From IMG/VR virus record IMGVR_UViG_3300043436_003157, positions 1 to 34,662 of that record: a stretch of 34,662 nt of DNA. The stretch is one strand, 5' to 3'. Each line of letters opens with the position of its first letter. Position 1 is the stretch's first letter. The notes beneath the pieces were generated by a model. It saw only the letters and a list, made by a program, of their open reading frames with translations. It made no database searches and was not told the origin of the DNA. The DNA comes from a virus. A program made the translations under genes and the position numbers. Positions 33,401 to 34,662 of the stretch are shown here, in pieces.

Positions 33401-34624
33401 TCTTTGGAATACGGTATCAATTTGAACCCAATGTTCTACATTTGGATAAGTTGTACCCGAACAATCATCAAAGATACCTCTTGTTGAACACCATTCAGTT
33501 ACCGAAGTACCTGTAACATAAGTTATACCTGTCAAACAAGTTCCAGTGCTTTCACATCCACCAGTTATTCTATATGTCTTAACACATAATCTTGGACTAC
33601 CCGTATCACCACTTAATCTTAATGATAATGCATTTGAAACTTCATCATACAGTGGGTCTTTTTCAGGGTATTGTGCCGTAGTTGTACAATCACACGCACA
33701 TCCACAAGTGCAATTTGTAATGGTACCACCTGATGGTTGGTATACTTGAAGACATTCTGAAGATGTGTTTGCACTACTTGCACAACCACAAGTGTGCATA
33801 CAAGTTAAACCTGATGTAACCCTTGTATATCCCGAATCTTGTTTTGGACTACCGTCGGCATAATGATAAAATTTGTTTTCAGCTCTTGCTCCCATATAAA
33901 AGAATGTTCCTTTATTATTAGGGTACCTTGCATTTAGACCAACTGAAGTATCACCAGTCCATCTATATTTTAACATGAATTCAGTTGTCCAACCTAAACT
34001 AACTCTTTCAGGGAATACTTGGTAATCATAACCCGCAATCTTATAAAATCCTTGATAAAACCCACCTTGTAGGTTTGCAACATATCCAATATCTCCACCA
34101 ACATTTGTGTACGACAAATCATAAGTGTATGAGTTATCATTCCATAATCTATTTTGAGTTGTAGTAAAACCTGTAATAGGGTGAAGTTTCATCCTCCTAT
34201 CATACTTGTATCTACTAAACTTATCTGTAATATTTGTGTATAACCCTGTGGTTATTTCTATAGTTTCTCCCGACATGTTTTGAACAAGTCCGTTGTCAAT
34301 TCCTGTTAAACCAATATCACATAATTGAGTGACGATTGGACAAAAATTTGGGTCAGTATCCGTTGGGTTCCAATAATTTTCCGATACAATAGTATCCGCA
34401 CTAAAAACACAAGGCGAAACTTGGCATAATGTGGTACCACTACTATTAAAATCAAATTTAAATGGCATTCTATTACCATCGTCTTCACCAATTAATAATG
34501 GTGAAAAAATAACTTCTTGGTCGTAATCTTTTTCATCTGAAGCAAGACATAAGTCGGTCACTTCATTGACAGGTTTTAGACCAAATCTTCTAAAATTATA
34601 TTGATTAATATTTTGATATGCCAT
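30494..34624 (-). CDS. Giant fibre/adhesin with Cys cluster, Pro/Thr linkers and LamG-like domains (1,376 aa)
   Basis: Residues 1-650 are a unique N-terminal part that may attach to the virion. It contains nine Cys within about 40 residues (near 275-320) and a segment resembling the end of a LamG fold ([17 protein letters not shown]). It ends with three IPxNDLxYI-type repeats. Residues 653-754 are a Pro/Thr linker with 16-residue repeats, 755-833 the shared beta module and 834-900 another linker. Residues 900-1111 are a LamG/concanavalin-like domain ([22 protein letters not shown]), 1112-1151 a linker, and 1152-1376 a second LamG-like domain ([25 protein letters not shown]). LamG-like folds usually bind glycans, so the C-terminal end is the likely receptor-binding tip (inference). 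The ATG at 34624 lies 9 nt from a TATTTAT element. Confidence 0.85.
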   Translation of the reverse strand: MAYQNINQYNFRRFGLKPVNEVTDLCLASDEKDYDQEVIFSPLLIGEDDGNRMPFKFDFNSSGTTLCQVSPCVFSADTIVSENYWNPTDTDPNFCPIVTQLCDIGLTGIDNGLVQNMSGETIEITTGLYTNITDKFSRYKYDRRMKLHPITGFTTTQNRLWNDNSYTYDLSYTNVGGDIGYVANLQGGFYQGFYKIAGYDYQVFPERVSLGWTTEFMLKYRWTGDTSVGLNARYPNNKGTFFYMGARAENKFYHYADGSPKQDSGYTRVTSGLTCMHTCGCASSANTSSECLQVYQPSGGTITNCTCGCACDCTTTAQYPEKDPLYDEVSNALSLRLSGDTGSPRLCVKTYRITGGCESTGTCLTGITYVTGTSVTEWCSTRGIFDDCSGTTYPNVEHWVQIDTVFQRYEWLDTCDLYDKGGLGLLVKDVYFATIEGRSVSLIEPPITRETPYDPPSTEVVTFTDMWTEEQKYRLGTLKFYVNGKLFMVVENFEEIIPRLLNTPKEKQIGVGYNISIGGGTQGLHDNLTFSGGCPVDLSGLQYQQDPECLTTYDLDNTIYSGLTTQIRLEELFGGSMIGDISAFRMYTEPLNAAQIKHNFKILKDTYNLLNPDCLNCRIVIPSNDLYYITIPDNDLSYISIPANDLYYELIQSTPTPTPTSTLTPTPTVTQTPTNTETPTNTPTVTQTPTNTNTPTVTQTPTNTETPTNTPTVTQTPTNTETPTNTPTTTETPTPTTTETPTQTPTQTQTPTPTNALDVFNITSGSTANIACDSGVIGVIYAENLSFDTNTQFYNNPNGTVIGDMSGYYSYSGLVVELDSNGFEMGGFSSCSVVPSVTPTNTPTETPTPTNTPTPTETPTNTPTETSTPTNTLTPTETQIITPTPTNTNTPTNTPSSTPSIVTSGLVIQLDAYESSSYPGTGTTVFDITGGYDHTLIGATYTVLNGVKCFDCTTGNNRVDYNLTGPLLPNSGYTYITWARLIPSNAGFRTVLYTKGPPKITPITIPNGTSTLGYWATGFVSSGYDVASSAGVWVQFAVVGTNTSQTFYINGSQVGSTINEGAGGTTHWGWGNNDIVAQPWGHVANMYFYNRQLNLAEITQQYNYLAPRFVEPTSTPTTTSTPTVTPTNTNTSTPTNTTTSSPTPTSTPAVPVTTNLVLYYDPSNLSSYPGTGTTINDLSGNGLNGSMSGITYTSPYFSYNGTSSQVRVADNPLLEPGSGDWTMEVWVNQSVLGNDVVLGKFDNGGLTIDVSYSIRTTNTTYYAQLGSGSGSGSSLFVNSTNYVGTIGTWYQIVYVFTNIASNTLETFVNGVSIGSVSHSLASILNTSNPLYIGSYNGGEFSQWFDGKIGITRLYNSSLTSTQVLQNYNADKSKYGL
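32455..32630 (-). repeat. 48-bp near-perfect tandem repeats in the giant fibre gene
   Basis: Two full identical units (32455-32502, 32503-32550), a unit shortened by 12 bases (32551-32586) and a further copy (from 32587) encode a 16-residue Thr/Pro/Val/Gln/Asn/Glu pattern. The in-frame 12-base loss points to recent slippage or recombination. Confidence 0.85.
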
Positions 34625-34633
34625 ATTACAATG

Positions 34634-34640
34634 ATAAATA
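34634..34640 (-). promoter_or_regulatory. TATTTAT element before the giant fibre gene
   Basis: Sense TATTTATCATTG 9 nt upstream of the ATG at 34624. Together with a plus-strand copy it makes an inverted repeat (ATAAATAC/GTATTTAT). Confidence 0.5.
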
Positions 34641-34653
34641 CCTTGTGAGCTAG

Positions 34654-34660
34654 TATTTAT
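34654..34660 (+). promoter_or_regulatory. Plus-strand TATTTAT at the window edge
   Basis: TATTTAT reading rightward at the last bases of the window. By analogy with the others it may precede a plus-strand gene beyond the edge, making a second divergent promoter pair. Confidence 0.3.
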
Positions 34661-34662
34661 AA

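Overview
The window is AT-rich and has the layout of a large contractile-tailed (T4-type) phage genome. It carries a tail sheath, tail tube, tape-measure and baseplate/hub proteins, neck/tail-completion proteins, a T4-type family B DNA polymerase, an SNF2-type helicase, and a long block of Pro/Thr-repeat fibre or adhesin genes next to glycosyltransferases. Start codons have no purine-rich Shine-Dalgarno sequence, and leaders are A/T-rich. This fits a Bacteroidota (for example flavobacterial) host, but that is inference; no marker in the window proves the host. I see no tRNA, rRNA, CRISPR array or insertion sequence. No gene-free stretch exceeds about 120 bases once the short genes are counted.

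Layout. 1-8747 (minus): very large baseplate/hub-like protein running off the left edge, tape measure, an overlapping pair of small genes in the tail-assembly-chaperone position, tail tube, HAD-type phosphatase. 8793-14253 (minus): oversized sheath, tail-terminator-like, conserved unknown and neck-like proteins, interrupted by one 53-codon plus-strand gene for a ribbon-helix-helix protein. 14309-19119 (plus): SNF2 helicase, a manganese-type superoxide dismutase fused to a nuclease-like domain, gp13-like neck protein, small structural-looking protein. 19096-21825 (minus): DNA polymerase. 21914-26847 (minus): small beta-rich protein and four overlapping genes for sugar-transfer enzymes. 26925-34624 (minus): five fibre-like genes; four are built from unique N-terminal domains, Pro/Thr repeat linkers, a shared ~75-residue beta module and LamG-like domains, and the fifth is a stand-alone copy of one N-terminal domain.

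How it may work together. The sheath-to-hub block follows the usual contractile-tail order (sheath, tube, chaperone, tape measure, hub). The Pro/Thr-rich proteins lie directly upstream of a glycosyltransferase operon whose first enzyme resembles the Skp1-type GlcNAc-transferases. The most exciting reading is a phage that makes mucin-like fibres and glycosylates them itself. A recurrent 7-base element, TATTTAT in the sense orientation, lies 4-56 nt before 13 gene starts and is probably the phage's promoter core, or an initiation element where it almost touches the ATG. Other notable items are the SOD-nuclease fusion, a candidate +1 frameshift at the tail chaperone, a perfect palindrome over a start codon, and an OmpA-like domain in the hub protein.
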